Assembly: GCF_036248255.1 (NCBI RefSeq)
Contig: NZ_CP109178.1
Span: 5,146,001-5,210,000, forward strand
From: Streptomyces sp. NBC_01717
GTDB taxonomy: Bacteria; Actinomycetota; Actinomycetes; Streptomycetales; Streptomycetaceae
DNA length: 64,000 nt
Reading direction: 5' to 3'
Shown here: positions 53,006-60,114 of the stretch, in pieces
Numbering within the stretch: the first letter of the stretch is position 1
Layout of the letters: the number at the start of each line of letters is the position of its first letter
Notes under the pieces: generated by a model
Database searches by the model: none
What the model was told of the DNA's origin: nothing
Seen by the model: only the letters and a program-made list of their open reading frames with translations
Program-made: the position numbers and the translations under genes

Positions 53006-54079
53006 ATGGAGAGACCCACCCGCATGAGATCCGGAGAGCCGGTTCGCGCGGCGGATGAGCCCGGCGGCAGCATTGACTTCCCGCCCGTGGCGAACGGGAT
53101 CGACTATCTGGTCAACGTCGTCCAGCTTCTTGCTCGCGAGCAGGGCGAGGTGACCCCTGGCCAACTGAAGTACGCGGTGCTGCACCTTCAGGCCGCGACC
53201 GAGGTGCTGCTGAAGTACCGGCTCTACCTCGAACACTGGACTCTGGTCCTGCAGAACCTGGACCTGACCAGGATGAACAAGAACAAGAAGATGACCCGTG
53301 CGCTCTTCGATCGGGGCGACTTCGTCAGCTGTACCCCTCAGGAGACTGTGGAACGGCTTCGTCACGTCCTTGGGCTGCGCATCAGCGATGAGGAGCAGGA
53401 TCAGATCCTTGCCCTGGCCAAGTCCCGCAACGCGCTGCAGCACTACGGCCTGACCGACTCGGAGGGCACGATCGAAGCCCGAACGGCGGAAGTGCTCGAC
53501 TTCCTGATCCGCTTCCTGGACGAAGTGCTGCTGCCGAAGATGCGCGAGGACAGCGAACGGCTCACCGAGGATGTCGACCAACTCGCCGAGGATGTTGATG
53601 GCATTCGCCGTGGCCTCACCAAGATCCGTGGCTACGTCGAGCAGCGCATGGAGCGGCTGAAGGATGAGCTCGCACCGCTCAAGGAACGCACCCTGCAGTG
53701 CCCGAACTGCCGGCAGTGGGCCCTGGTCGTGCGCGGCGGACTGACCTCATGCTGGTTCTGCCCCGCGGATGTGGATCCCCAGCTGACCGCATGGGACTAC
53801 GCGGACAACATCCTCCGGCTCCCCTGGCGCAGTCCTCCGCAAACACACGATCAATTCAGACAGCCAGCCAGCCCCCCGACCGATGTATGCCCGGACTGCG
53901 GCATTGACGCCGTGGTCCAAGGCGCGGTCACCGCTGCCGCGCCGGACCGCCCCACCAGCTTCTGCTTCAACTGCGCCGCCGCCTTTCCCGACATCTGCGA
54001 GATCTGCAGCAAGCCGTTCCGTGCAGTGGATGAGCAGTCCATCTGCGACAACTGCTTCGCCGGCGAGGTGAACGACTGA
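53006..54079 (+). CDS. HEPN-like protein with triple zinc-ribbon C-terminus
   Basis: A 357-residue protein. The N-terminal helical domain (about residues 20-175) contains AKSRNALQHYGL, an Rx4H motif of the HEPN type, and begins with helical VVQLLAREQ and LKYAVLHLQAATEVLLKYR, the HEPN/DUF4145 look. A long coiled coil follows (about 175-230, SERLTEDVDQLAEDVDGI). The C-terminus has three Cys pairs of zinc ribbons (CPNC/CWFC, CPDC/CFNC, CEIC/CDNC). ATG 53006 is preceded by CGAGGG; ATG 53024 is possible. Candidate RNA-targeting effector or sensor; function unknown. Confidence 0.65.
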   Translation: MERPTRMRSGEPVRAADEPGGSIDFPPVANGIDYLVNVVQLLAREQGEVTPGQLKYAVLHLQAATEVLLKYRLYLEHWTLVLQNLDLTRMNKNKKMTRALFDRGDFVSCTPQETVERLRHVLGLRISDEEQDQILALAKSRNALQHYGLTDSEGTIEARTAEVLDFLIRFLDEVLLPKMREDSERLTEDVDQLAEDVDGIRRGLTKIRGYVEQRMERLKDELAPLKERTLQCPNCRQWALVVRGGLTSCWFCPADVDPQLTAWDYADNILRLPWRSPPQTHDQFRQPASPPTDVCPDCGIDAVVQGAVTAAAPDRPTSFCFNCAAAFPDICEICSKPFRAVDEQSICDNCFAGEVND

Positions 54080-54264
54080 TCACAGAGTGGCCTGGTCGAC
54101 TGACTCAGGGGCAGTGCCCCCATCACGCCACCAGCCGCTTCCACACGGCCCGCAGGCGAACCTCGGATGCGGAGTGGCCAGCTGCCCGGAAGCGAGTGGC
54201 TGCCGGCTCACCAGCCAAGGGCGGCACGTTCACGCGCCGGGCACGAGGTCTGACCGTGGCTTGA

Positions 54265-54285
54265 GTCTCAGTTGCAGTCTCGTTT
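54265..54285. promoter_or_regulatory. Candidate integrase arm-type sites, first attR
   Basis: GTCTCAGTT (54265-54273) and GTCTCGTTT (54277-54285), a pair with 12-base pitch, about 115-135 bases left of the att core at 54400. Confidence 0.5.
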
Positions 54286-54399
54286 GTAGCCTGATCCGTG
54301 GACGTCCGCGGCGGTGTCGTTCTGTCCGCCATGCTTGATGAGCTGCGGAAATGAGAGTTCGACGTACGGCCTCGGACGACCACGGAACAAGATCCGACA

Positions 54400-54490
54400 A
54401 CTCGTAATGCCTAGGTCTCGGGTTCGAATCTCGAAGGCGGCTCAGAGAAACCTCAGGGCTCACTCGCCGTGACCTGGGGCTTTTGCTTTT
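54400..54490. repeat. attR: Degenerate att copy (first attR)
   Basis: Matches the tRNA-Thr 3' half and terminator at 32398-32490 with several changes (for example C at 54411, T at 54431, and altered bases after the tRNA end). It has no 5' tRNA half and is not a tRNA gene. Its divergence suggests an older event than the 55542 copy. Confidence 0.8.
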
Positions 54491-54599
54491 GTCGCACGCG
54501 GCGTCGCCCTCGCCCCGTCCGCGATGTGCCCTGATACCTTCCCGTCCGGGCCTGGACCCGGCGGCGGCCGGACCTGAATCGTTTGCTTGGATCAGCTGC

Positions 54600-55349
54600 A
54601 TGACGGACTGGTCCCGGCTCAACCACGCCTACGGCACCGCCCAAGACATTCCCAGCCTCCTCGACGCCATGAGCCCGGATCCGCAGGACGCTGGGTGGGA
54701 TGCGCTGTGGTCCCGCCTGTGCCATCAGGGCACGGTCTACTCGGCCAGCTATGCGGCACTCCCCGCATTCGCCGATACGGCCCGCCAGTGGTCAGCCACG
54801 GAGCGAAGGGCGCCGCTCTATCTGGCCGGCGCCATCGTCGCCAGCATCGACCGCCCCGACAGCGGAGAAGACCCCTACCTGTCCCACCCGGCCGCGATCG
54901 CCGAGCTGCGCGGGCTGACCGAGGAAGCCCTGCAGGACCCCGGGCTGACCGGAGACCCCCTCAACTACGTCCAGCTGCTGGGGACCCTCCTCAGCTTCGA
55001 GGGCGTCGAGGTCTGGGGCGAGCAGATCGACGGACTCAACGGCGAGGAGTACGAACTGCCCTGCCCCGCCTGCGAGACGGAGAACTTCGTCGTCTTCGGC
55101 GAGCACGGCTACTTCTCGACCACGGACGACATGTACATGCGACACACGCCCGCCAAGCAGCTCCCCCTCCGGCCACAGGACCCCTCGGTCATGCAGGGCC
55201 TGGCCAGAAGACTGCACGCGCGCATGGTCGCGGACGGTCACCCTGACCTCGCGCACAAGCTGACCTACGTCTTCGGCAGGGCTCAGTGCGCGGACTGCGG
55301 CATGCCCTTCAGCGTTGAGGAGGCCGTCGTCACCCGATGGGGCGCCTGA
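54600..55349 (+). CDS. Unknown helical protein with zinc pair, trapped between att copies
   Basis: A 249-residue protein. N-terminal DWSRLNHAYGTAQDIPSLLDAM and a helical repeat look (HEAT-like) for the first 150 residues, then CPACETEN and, near the C-terminus, CADCGMPF, together a likely zinc site. Similar short proteins occur in Streptomyces, often near polymorphic-toxin immunity genes, but I do not recognise a named family. It is the only gene between the two att copies, so it is cargo of a second, mostly deleted element. ATG 54600 is the only start that yields the family-like N-terminus. Confidence 0.7.
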   Translation: MTDWSRLNHAYGTAQDIPSLLDAMSPDPQDAGWDALWSRLCHQGTVYSASYAALPAFADTARQWSATERRAPLYLAGAIVASIDRPDSGEDPYLSHPAAIAELRGLTEEALQDPGLTGDPLNYVQLLGTLLSFEGVEVWGEQIDGLNGEEYELPCPACETENFVVFGEHGYFSTTDDMYMRHTPAKQLPLRPQDPSVMQGLARRLHARMVADGHPDLAHKLTYVFGRAQCADCGMPFSVEEAVVTRWGA

Positions 55350-55416
55350 CACGCCGGCCGCGGAGCCGATACGGAAAGGCGCTCGGGTTCAGCCCGATGA
55401 CGGAGTCCGCGCACCG

Positions 55417-55437
55417 GTCTCATTTGTGGTCTCGATA
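55417..55437. promoter_or_regulatory. Candidate integrase arm-type sites, second attR
   Basis: GTCTCATTT (55417-55425) and GTCTCGATA (55429-55437) with 12-base pitch, 105-125 bases left of the att core at 55542, the same geometry as at the first attR. Confidence 0.5.
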
Positions 55438-55541
55438 GGCGACCGATCCGGAGCGGTCCGCCACGGTCCGTGCCCGTACGTATCACCCCCTGACCAGCCA
55501 TGCGGGCACAGCGGCGGACGCCTGTGGACCGAGGTCGGACA

Positions 55542-55634
55542 ACTCGTAATGCGTAGGTCTCGGGTTCGAATCCCGAAGGCGGCTCTGTGGAAGCCTCAGG
55601 ACTCACTCGCCGTGACCTGGGGCTTTTGCTTTTA
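55542..55634. repeat. attR: Near-perfect att copy (second attR)
   Basis: Identical to 32398-32490 except for one base (A32445 versus G55589). It comprises the tRNA-Thr 3' half from the anticodon loop and the terminator. The near identity with the functional tRNA end suggests recent integration or gene conversion. Confidence 0.88.
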
Positions 55635-55691
55635 CTGGATACGACGGCGGCGCCGTGCACGGGCCACGCGGCGATCCCCAGTCTCAGTTCT
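55632..55691 (-). pseudogene. 3' remnant of a second integrase gene
   Basis: The reverse strand reads RTETGDRRVARARRRRRIQ then TAA, against RTETADTRAARARRRRRIQ in the intact integrase. The stop overlaps the att core just as in the intact gene. Everything before this tail has been lost, so it marks the left end of a further, related element. Confidence 0.8.
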
Positions 55692-55838
55692 AGGCGCGTG
55701 GCTCCCGCGCCGGCCTGAAGGGCGGACGGTCAGGGCTCCGACCTGGGAACGTAATCAGGCTGCGGCGGGCCTGACCCCGGGGCCCGGCCCGCGCGCCCCG
55801 CTGGCGACTTGGCATCCTCCGGCCGGCCGCGGCGCGCA

Positions 55839-56273
55839 CTAGTGAGGAACCGCGAGGACGTCCCGGAGTACGTCTTCGAGGGTGACGCGCGCCAACTCGC
55901 TCCTCAGGGTCTCCTCGATGCCCGCGTAGATGCCCTGCATCGCGGGCTGGATGCCGTGGCCCACCACGCAGCCTTCGTCCGGTGCGGCCCGGTGCATGGC
56001 GAACAGTGGGCCGTCCTCCACCGCTTCGTACACGTCGAGCAAGGTCATCGACTCCAGCCCGCGTGTCAGCGACCAGCCCGCGCCGACGCCCCTGCGGGAC
56101 TCGACGAGTCCCGCCCTGCGCAGTTCGCCGAGCAGTCTCCTGATCACCACGGGATTGGTGTTCGCGCTGGATCCGATCTGCTCGGACGTCGCGACCTCGT
56201 GGCCCTGGCGCTGGTAGAGGCCGATCCAGGCCAGAGCGTGGGCAGCGATCGTCAACCTGCTGTTGGCGCTCAT
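55839..56273 (-). CDS. Rrf2-family transcription regulator
   Basis: A 144-residue Rrf2 protein: winged helix with ATSEQIGSSANTNPVVIRRLLGELRRAGLVESRRG, then the Rrf2 dimerisation helix (SMTLLDVYEAVEDG). Only one Cys (Cys102) is present, so the three-Cys Fe-S site of IscR/NsrR is missing; it resembles the YwnA/thiol-sensing group. It is divergent from the SDR gene with palindromic sites between, so it probably represses both. Confidence 0.85.
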   Translation of the reverse strand: MSANSRLTIAAHALAWIGLYQRQGHEVATSEQIGSSANTNPVVIRRLLGELRRAGLVESRRGVGAGWSLTRGLESMTLLDVYEAVEDGPLFAMHRAAPDEGCVVGHGIQPAMQGIYAGIEETLRSELARVTLEDVLRDVLAVPH

Positions 56274-56291
56274 CGGGCCACTCCTCTCCGC

Positions 56292-56354
56292 CGTAACGAT
56301 CCATGTTACGACGGCTCAGTCGTAACAAGAAATGTTGCAATCGACTGTCGTAAC
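56292..56354. promoter_or_regulatory. Palindromic operators between Rrf2 and SDR genes
   Basis: GTTACGAC (56305-56312) and GTCGTAAC (56319-56326) form a perfect inverted repeat with a 6-base spacer. A further CGTAAC lies at 56292-56297, and another GTCGTAAC (56347-56354) faces GTTGCA (56334-56339). Repeated half-sites in the divergent promoter region fit an Rrf2 dimer binding at two operators. Confidence 0.65.
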
Positions 56355-56401
56355 AACTACTGTTTCGACTGAATCAAGGGTCAATCAGCGAGGTGGGAAA
56401 A

Positions 56402-57157
56402 ATGAACAAGCCGCTCACGGGCAAGGTCGCCCTGGTCACCGGGGGGTCCCGCGGACTCGGGGCCGCGACCGTGCGCCTACTGGCCGAGCAGGGCGCAGAC
56501 GTCGCGTTCACCTACGTCAGCTCCGAGCAACGGGCGCGCGCGGTCGTCGACGAGGTACAGGCCAAGGGGGCCAAGGCGCTCGCCGTGAAGTCCGACCAGG
56601 CCGACATGGGCGGGGCGCCGGCCCTGATCGACGAGGTGGTCGCGCACTTCGGCGGCCTGGACATCCTCGTCAACAACGCGGCGATCTCTCCCGAACAGGG
56701 CCGCACCGTGGACGACCCGGACGTCGACACCGCCGCGCTGGACCGGATGCACGCCACCAACTACCTGGGCGTCATCGCCGTCATCCGGGCCGCCTCCCGG
56801 GTACTGCGCGAGGGCGGCCGCATCGTCACGGTGAGCTCGGGACTCGGGACCCGCGTCGGTCTCCCCGGCCTCGCCGACTACTCGGCCACCAAGTCTGGGA
56901 TCGAGAGGTACACCATGGGCGTCGCCCGTGACCTCGGTCGCCGCGGCATCACCGCCAACGTCGTGGAGGCCGGGCTGATGGAGAGCGGCATGGAGCCGCC
57001 GGACCCCGAGGCCCTCAAGGCGCTGGTCGGCTCGCTGTCGCTGCAGCGCATGGGACACCCCGACGAGATCGCGGCGGCGATCGGCTTCCTGGCCGGCCCC
57101 TCCGCGTCGTACGTCACCGGCGCGGTGCTGGACGCCCACGGCGGCTACAACGCCTGA
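56402..57157 (+). CDS. Short-chain dehydrogenase/reductase (FabG-like)
   Basis: A 251-residue classical SDR. NADP(H)-binding TGGSRGLG, NNAA motif, catalytic Ser in VTVSSGLG and YSATKSG (Tyr-x3-Lys), and the C-terminal YVTGAVLDAHGG. It reduces a carbonyl or oxidises an alcohol; the substrate is unknown. Controlled by the divergent Rrf2 gene, it may deal with reactive electrophiles. ATG 56402 with GAGGTGGG upstream. Confidence 0.9.
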   Translation: MNKPLTGKVALVTGGSRGLGAATVRLLAEQGADVAFTYVSSEQRARAVVDEVQAKGAKALAVKSDQADMGGAPALIDEVVAHFGGLDILVNNAAISPEQGRTVDDPDVDTAALDRMHATNYLGVIAVIRAASRVLREGGRIVTVSSGLGTRVGLPGLADYSATKSGIERYTMGVARDLGRRGITANVVEAGLMESGMEPPDPEALKALVGSLSLQRMGHPDEIAAAIGFLAGPSASYVTGAVLDAHGGYNA

Positions 57158-57306
57158 TCACAGCAGCGCGCCACGTACCCGAAGGTCTCCTGGCGTGGGA
57201 GGGGGCGCGCGGCGCGCTCCGCGCAGTGGCGACCGCAGGCGCCCCGGCGCGGTCTCCGGTGTGGACACAAAGTGCCGCATGGGAGGGCTTCGAGCATAGT
57301 GGCGAT

Positions 57307-58392
57307 ATGGGCATATGGGGCAAGCGGGACGACATGATCGTGCACCAGGCCGAGCCCTACAACGCTGAACCACCTCCTGGCGCGCTCGTGGACCCGGTCA
57401 CCCCTCTGGACACTTTCTACAGCCGCAACCATGCCCCGATCCCCCGCGTGGACGGGGCGAGCTGGCGGCTGCGGGTGGACGGCATGGTCGACCGCCCGCT
57501 GGAATTGTCGATGGACGAACTGCGGCGTCGCTTCCCCGAACGGAAAATGCTCGCCACTTTGCAGTGCGCGGGCAACCGCCGCGCCGACCTCGTGGAGTTC
57601 CGCGACATACCCGGCCAGGTCCCCTGGGGCCCCGGCGCCATCTCCACGGCATGGTGGACCGGTGTGAGCCTGGCGGATGTACTGACCGAGGCAGGGCTGC
57701 AGGCAGAAGCGGCCCACATCGCCTTCACCGGCGCCGACCTGTCGCAGGACGCCGACCCGCCACAGCCCTTCGGCGCCTCCATACCGGCGGCGAAGGCCAC
57801 CTCCAGCGAGGTGCTCCTGGCCTGGGCGATGAACGATCAGGCTCTTCCCGTCGCGCACGGCGCCCCGCTGCGCGCCGTCGTCCCGGGCTACATCGGCGCC
57901 CGAAGCGTCAAATGGCTCCAGCGCGTCACCGCACAGACCGAACCGTCCGACAACTACTTCCAGTGGGAATACAGCCTCCTGCCTCCCGAGGCCGACCCCC
58001 GCAAGGCAGGACCGGGCGACGGCATCACGCTCGGGCCGGTCGTCATTCACAGCGCCATCCTGCGGCCCGGCGAGGGCGCCCGGCTGCCGTCCGGGCCTAC
58101 CGAGGTCACCGGCGTGGCCTTCGCCGGCGACGACCGCACGGTGACACGCGTGGACGTGTCCGCCGACGGCGGCACCACGTGGGTCCACGCCGATCTGAAC
58201 GCACCGGACAACCCATGGACGTGGCAGCACTGGCGCGCCTCGCTCACCCTCCCGGCAGGCGAGACGGAACTCCTCGCCCGCGCCTGGGACTCCGCCGCAG
58301 CCGTCCAGCCCGAGTCCCCGGCGACGGTCTGGAACCCCAAGGGCTACGCCAACAACGCCTGGGCCCGCCTCCACGTCACCTGCGACCGCTGA
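57307..58392 (+). CDS. Sulfite-oxidase-type molybdopterin oxidoreductase
   Basis: A 361-residue enzyme of the sulfite oxidase family. The Mo-ligand Cys is in LQCAGNRR (about Cys87), with the cofactor-binding region WWTGVSLADVL and PGYIGARSVKWL, and the C-terminal Ig-like dimer domain (VTRVDVSADGGTTWVHADL). No haem domain and no signal peptide are visible, so it looks cytoplasmic. ATG 57307 directly follows a CATAGT hexamer, suggesting leaderless expression; the frame upstream to 57226 is probably not coding. The electron acceptor is unknown. Confidence 0.85.
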   Translation: MGIWGKRDDMIVHQAEPYNAEPPPGALVDPVTPLDTFYSRNHAPIPRVDGASWRLRVDGMVDRPLELSMDELRRRFPERKMLATLQCAGNRRADLVEFRDIPGQVPWGPGAISTAWWTGVSLADVLTEAGLQAEAAHIAFTGADLSQDADPPQPFGASIPAAKATSSEVLLAWAMNDQALPVAHGAPLRAVVPGYIGARSVKWLQRVTAQTEPSDNYFQWEYSLLPPEADPRKAGPGDGITLGPVVIHSAILRPGEGARLPSGPTEVTGVAFAGDDRTVTRVDVSADGGTTWVHADLNAPDNPWTWQHWRASLTLPAGETELLARAWDSAAAVQPESPATVWNPKGYANNAWARLHVTCDR

Positions 58393-58875
58393 AAGCCGGG
58401 CGGCCAGGCCGCAGATCCCGGCGGCACGCCTCCAACCCTGGTTTGTGCGTCCAATCCCGACGATGTCGCCAGCGGCCGCCGCAAGGGGACGACAGAAGCT
58501 GATTTTTTTTACGCGCTTCTTCTCTTGACTACGGACAAATAAGGAGGAAGCTAGCTAATACACCAGGCAACCGGTGAGAGCCGCACCGCCGATGAAGACG
58601 TTCATCGACCCGAGTGACACCCATCTCGGCAACTGGCTAGGCTCCCGGGAGAGCAACGTATCGGCATCGGAGTCGTCAGCGACGACCGACGCTTACGGAC
58701 CGATATGGGGCACCGGGAGCCACCGTCTGTCCGGCTCCGTAGTAGCGCCAGAGCTCAAGTAACCCCAGAACTCACTCGTCGTGATCTGGGGCTTTTTCTT
58801 TTCCCGGGGGTCGGCCGCCGGGATCGCGATGATCTCCGTGCGGACGGCAGGGGCCCCGCTCGGGTGTCGAGGGGG
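58393..58875. other. Gene-free right border of the island
   Basis: 483 bases with several AT-rich patches, including eight T at 58503-58510 inside a hairpin of AGAAGC/GCTTCT (58494-58499, 58515-58520), probably the terminator of the oxidoreductase gene. Further on, 58731-58802 resembles the tRNA-Thr 3' flank: GGCTCCGTAGTAGC against GGCTCTGTAGAAGC, then the degenerate terminator. A 62-codon frame from 58574 lacks support. Confidence 0.5.
58731..58802. repeat. Degenerate fourth copy of the tRNA-Thr flank and terminator
   Basis: CCCCAGA..TCTGGGG stem with CTTTTTCTTTT tail (58773-58802) matches the terminator at 32449-32490 at most positions, including ACTCACTCG in the loop. The tRNA part itself is not kept. 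It may be the original chromosomal flank, hence the far border of the accreted island. Confidence 0.5.
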
Positions 58876-59556
58876 TCACCCGGCCAGTTCGCCGATCAGG
58901 TCCGCGGCTTCGTCGATGAGGGCCAGTTCGTCCGGGCTCAGGTGCGGGTCCATCGCGCGGCGCCGCTTGGCCCGGGCGAGGTGGGGGGCGGGGAGGCGTC
59001 CCCGGTCGGCTAGGTGCGGGAGCAGGGCCTTGAGCAGAGAGCGGGCGCCCGCTGCCGACGGCGATGCGGGATCCACCGCCACCTGGGCCAGGATCAGCGA
59101 CGACATGGCCCGGTCCAGGGCCGGCGGACCTTCCGCGGTGGTCCGCCAGTCGATCACCACCGGACCGTCCGGCGTCAGCATCACATTGTCCGGGTGCAGG
59201 TCGAGGTGGAGCATCCGGTCCTCCGGGTCCTGGGAGACCCTGGCCGGGATCGTGTGCAGGTCGGTGAGGAGGCCGGCGAGCATGGCGCCGCCCTCGTCCT
59301 CGGTGAGCGCACCGGAGAGCAGCGACTCCAGCATCGTCGGGCCGGTCAGGCGTTGCAGGACCAGGTCGGAGGAGGTGGCAGTGGCCGGGCTCGGGCCGAG
59401 GCGGGGGACGGGATAACCGCACGCCGAGAGGTAGGACATGACGGCGAGTTCCGGTGTGGCATCACTGCTGTCGCGGTACCGGCGCAGGACCCAGGCCTCG
59501 TCGATCGCGTACACGTCGGCAGATCGTCCCGTGCCCAGCAGTTGGCCTATTCGCAT
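58876..59556 (-). CDS. APH/choline-kinase-like phosphotransferase
   Basis: A 226-residue kinase-fold protein: Gly-rich start GTGRSADVYAI, catalytic HLDLHPDNV (Brenner motif) and VIDWR (metal site, the DFG counterpart as IDW). It is shorter than typical aminoglycoside phosphotransferases. Small-molecule kinase of unknown substrate; a resistance role is possible but not shown. ATG 59556. Confidence 0.82.
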   Translation of the reverse strand: MRIGQLLGTGRSADVYAIDEAWVLRRYRDSSDATPELAVMSYLSACGYPVPRLGPSPATATSSDLVLQRLTGPTMLESLLSGALTEDEGGAMLAGLLTDLHTIPARVSQDPEDRMLHLDLHPDNVMLTPDGPVVIDWRTTAEGPPALDRAMSSLILAQVAVDPASPSAAGARSLLKALLPHLADRGRLPAPHLARAKRRRAMDPHLSPDELALIDEAADLIGELAG

Positions 59557-59803
59557 GAGGGGAACCTACTGGTGCGGTCCTCGGCCGGGGAGATCTCCCA
59601 CACATATCGGAGTGGCCCATGAACAGGCCTTCCCTCGTCCTCCATAGCCCACGGCGCCGGGACGAAAGCGTTCCCGGTTCAGGCCGTTTTGTATGGAGTA
59701 GTCTGGAAATGTCGAGAACGTTCCGTACGCCGGTTCGTCGGTCTGCGTCGTTCCCGGCGATTCTTGTTCTTTCGGCCTGCGCGTTCGAAGGGGGCCGTCT
59801 CTT

Positions 59804-60079
59804 ATGGACATCTTGATCATGGCGGCGGTCGTCGTGGCGATGATCGCGCTGACCGCGTTCCTGATTCATCTGCTCAATGCGCGGCACCGGCATCAGCATC
59901 TGCGAGCGGTGCATTACGACCACGGCCTGGCCGGGTTCGGCGGGTTCGGGGGGCCCGGCGCGGGTACTGGGCGTGTCGTTCCGCCGGTGGAGACCGTGCA
60001 GCCGACGCAGTCCTTGCGGAAGAGTGAGCCCCGGGCGGTCGATCGGCCCGGTGGTTCCGATTCCGGTTCCGGGGAGTGA
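59804..60079 (+). CDS. Small single-helix membrane protein
   Basis: A 91-residue protein with one N-terminal membrane helix (residues about 3-25), a His-rich stretch (ARHRHQHLRAVHYDH), a Gly/Phe-rich linker and a polar tail. No family recognised. It stands alone between two minus-strand genes. Confidence 0.6.
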   Translation: MDILIMAAVVVAMIALTAFLIHLLNARHRHQHLRAVHYDHGLAGFGGFGGPGAGTGRVVPPVETVQPTQSLRKSEPRAVDRPGGSDSGSGE

Positions 60080-60114
60080 CGGAAGTGGCGGGGAGTGACC
60101 TCTCCTGATCGGCC

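Larger units (their letters stand above)
54080..54599. other. Junction region of first element with attR copy
   Basis: 520 gene-free bases holding arm-type sites (54265-54285), the degenerate att copy (54400-54490) and, on its right side, what may be a decayed integrase 3' end: the reverse strand reads GRGRRRV, comparable to ARARRRRRIQ of the integrase but with bases lost and no stop. Short frames crossing the tRNA-like part are artefacts. Confidence 0.55.
55350..55838. other. Second junction region with attR copy and integrase remnant
   Basis: 489 bases between the 54600 gene and the Rrf2 gene. Contains arm-type sites (55417-55437, 55681-55689), the att copy (55542-55634) and a remnant of an integrase 3' end (55632-55691). 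No intact gene. Confidence 0.65.

Noticed and set aside
54400..54490. Second tRNA-Thr gene
   Set aside because: Only the 3' half is present and it has changed T-arm bases; it is an att remnant. The same applies to 55542-55634, which has no 5' half.
58574..58762. Small gene MRAAPPMKTF.. at the island border
   Set aside because: The AGGAGG upstream is about 27 bases from the GTG, too far; the frame overlaps the degenerate att-like region.
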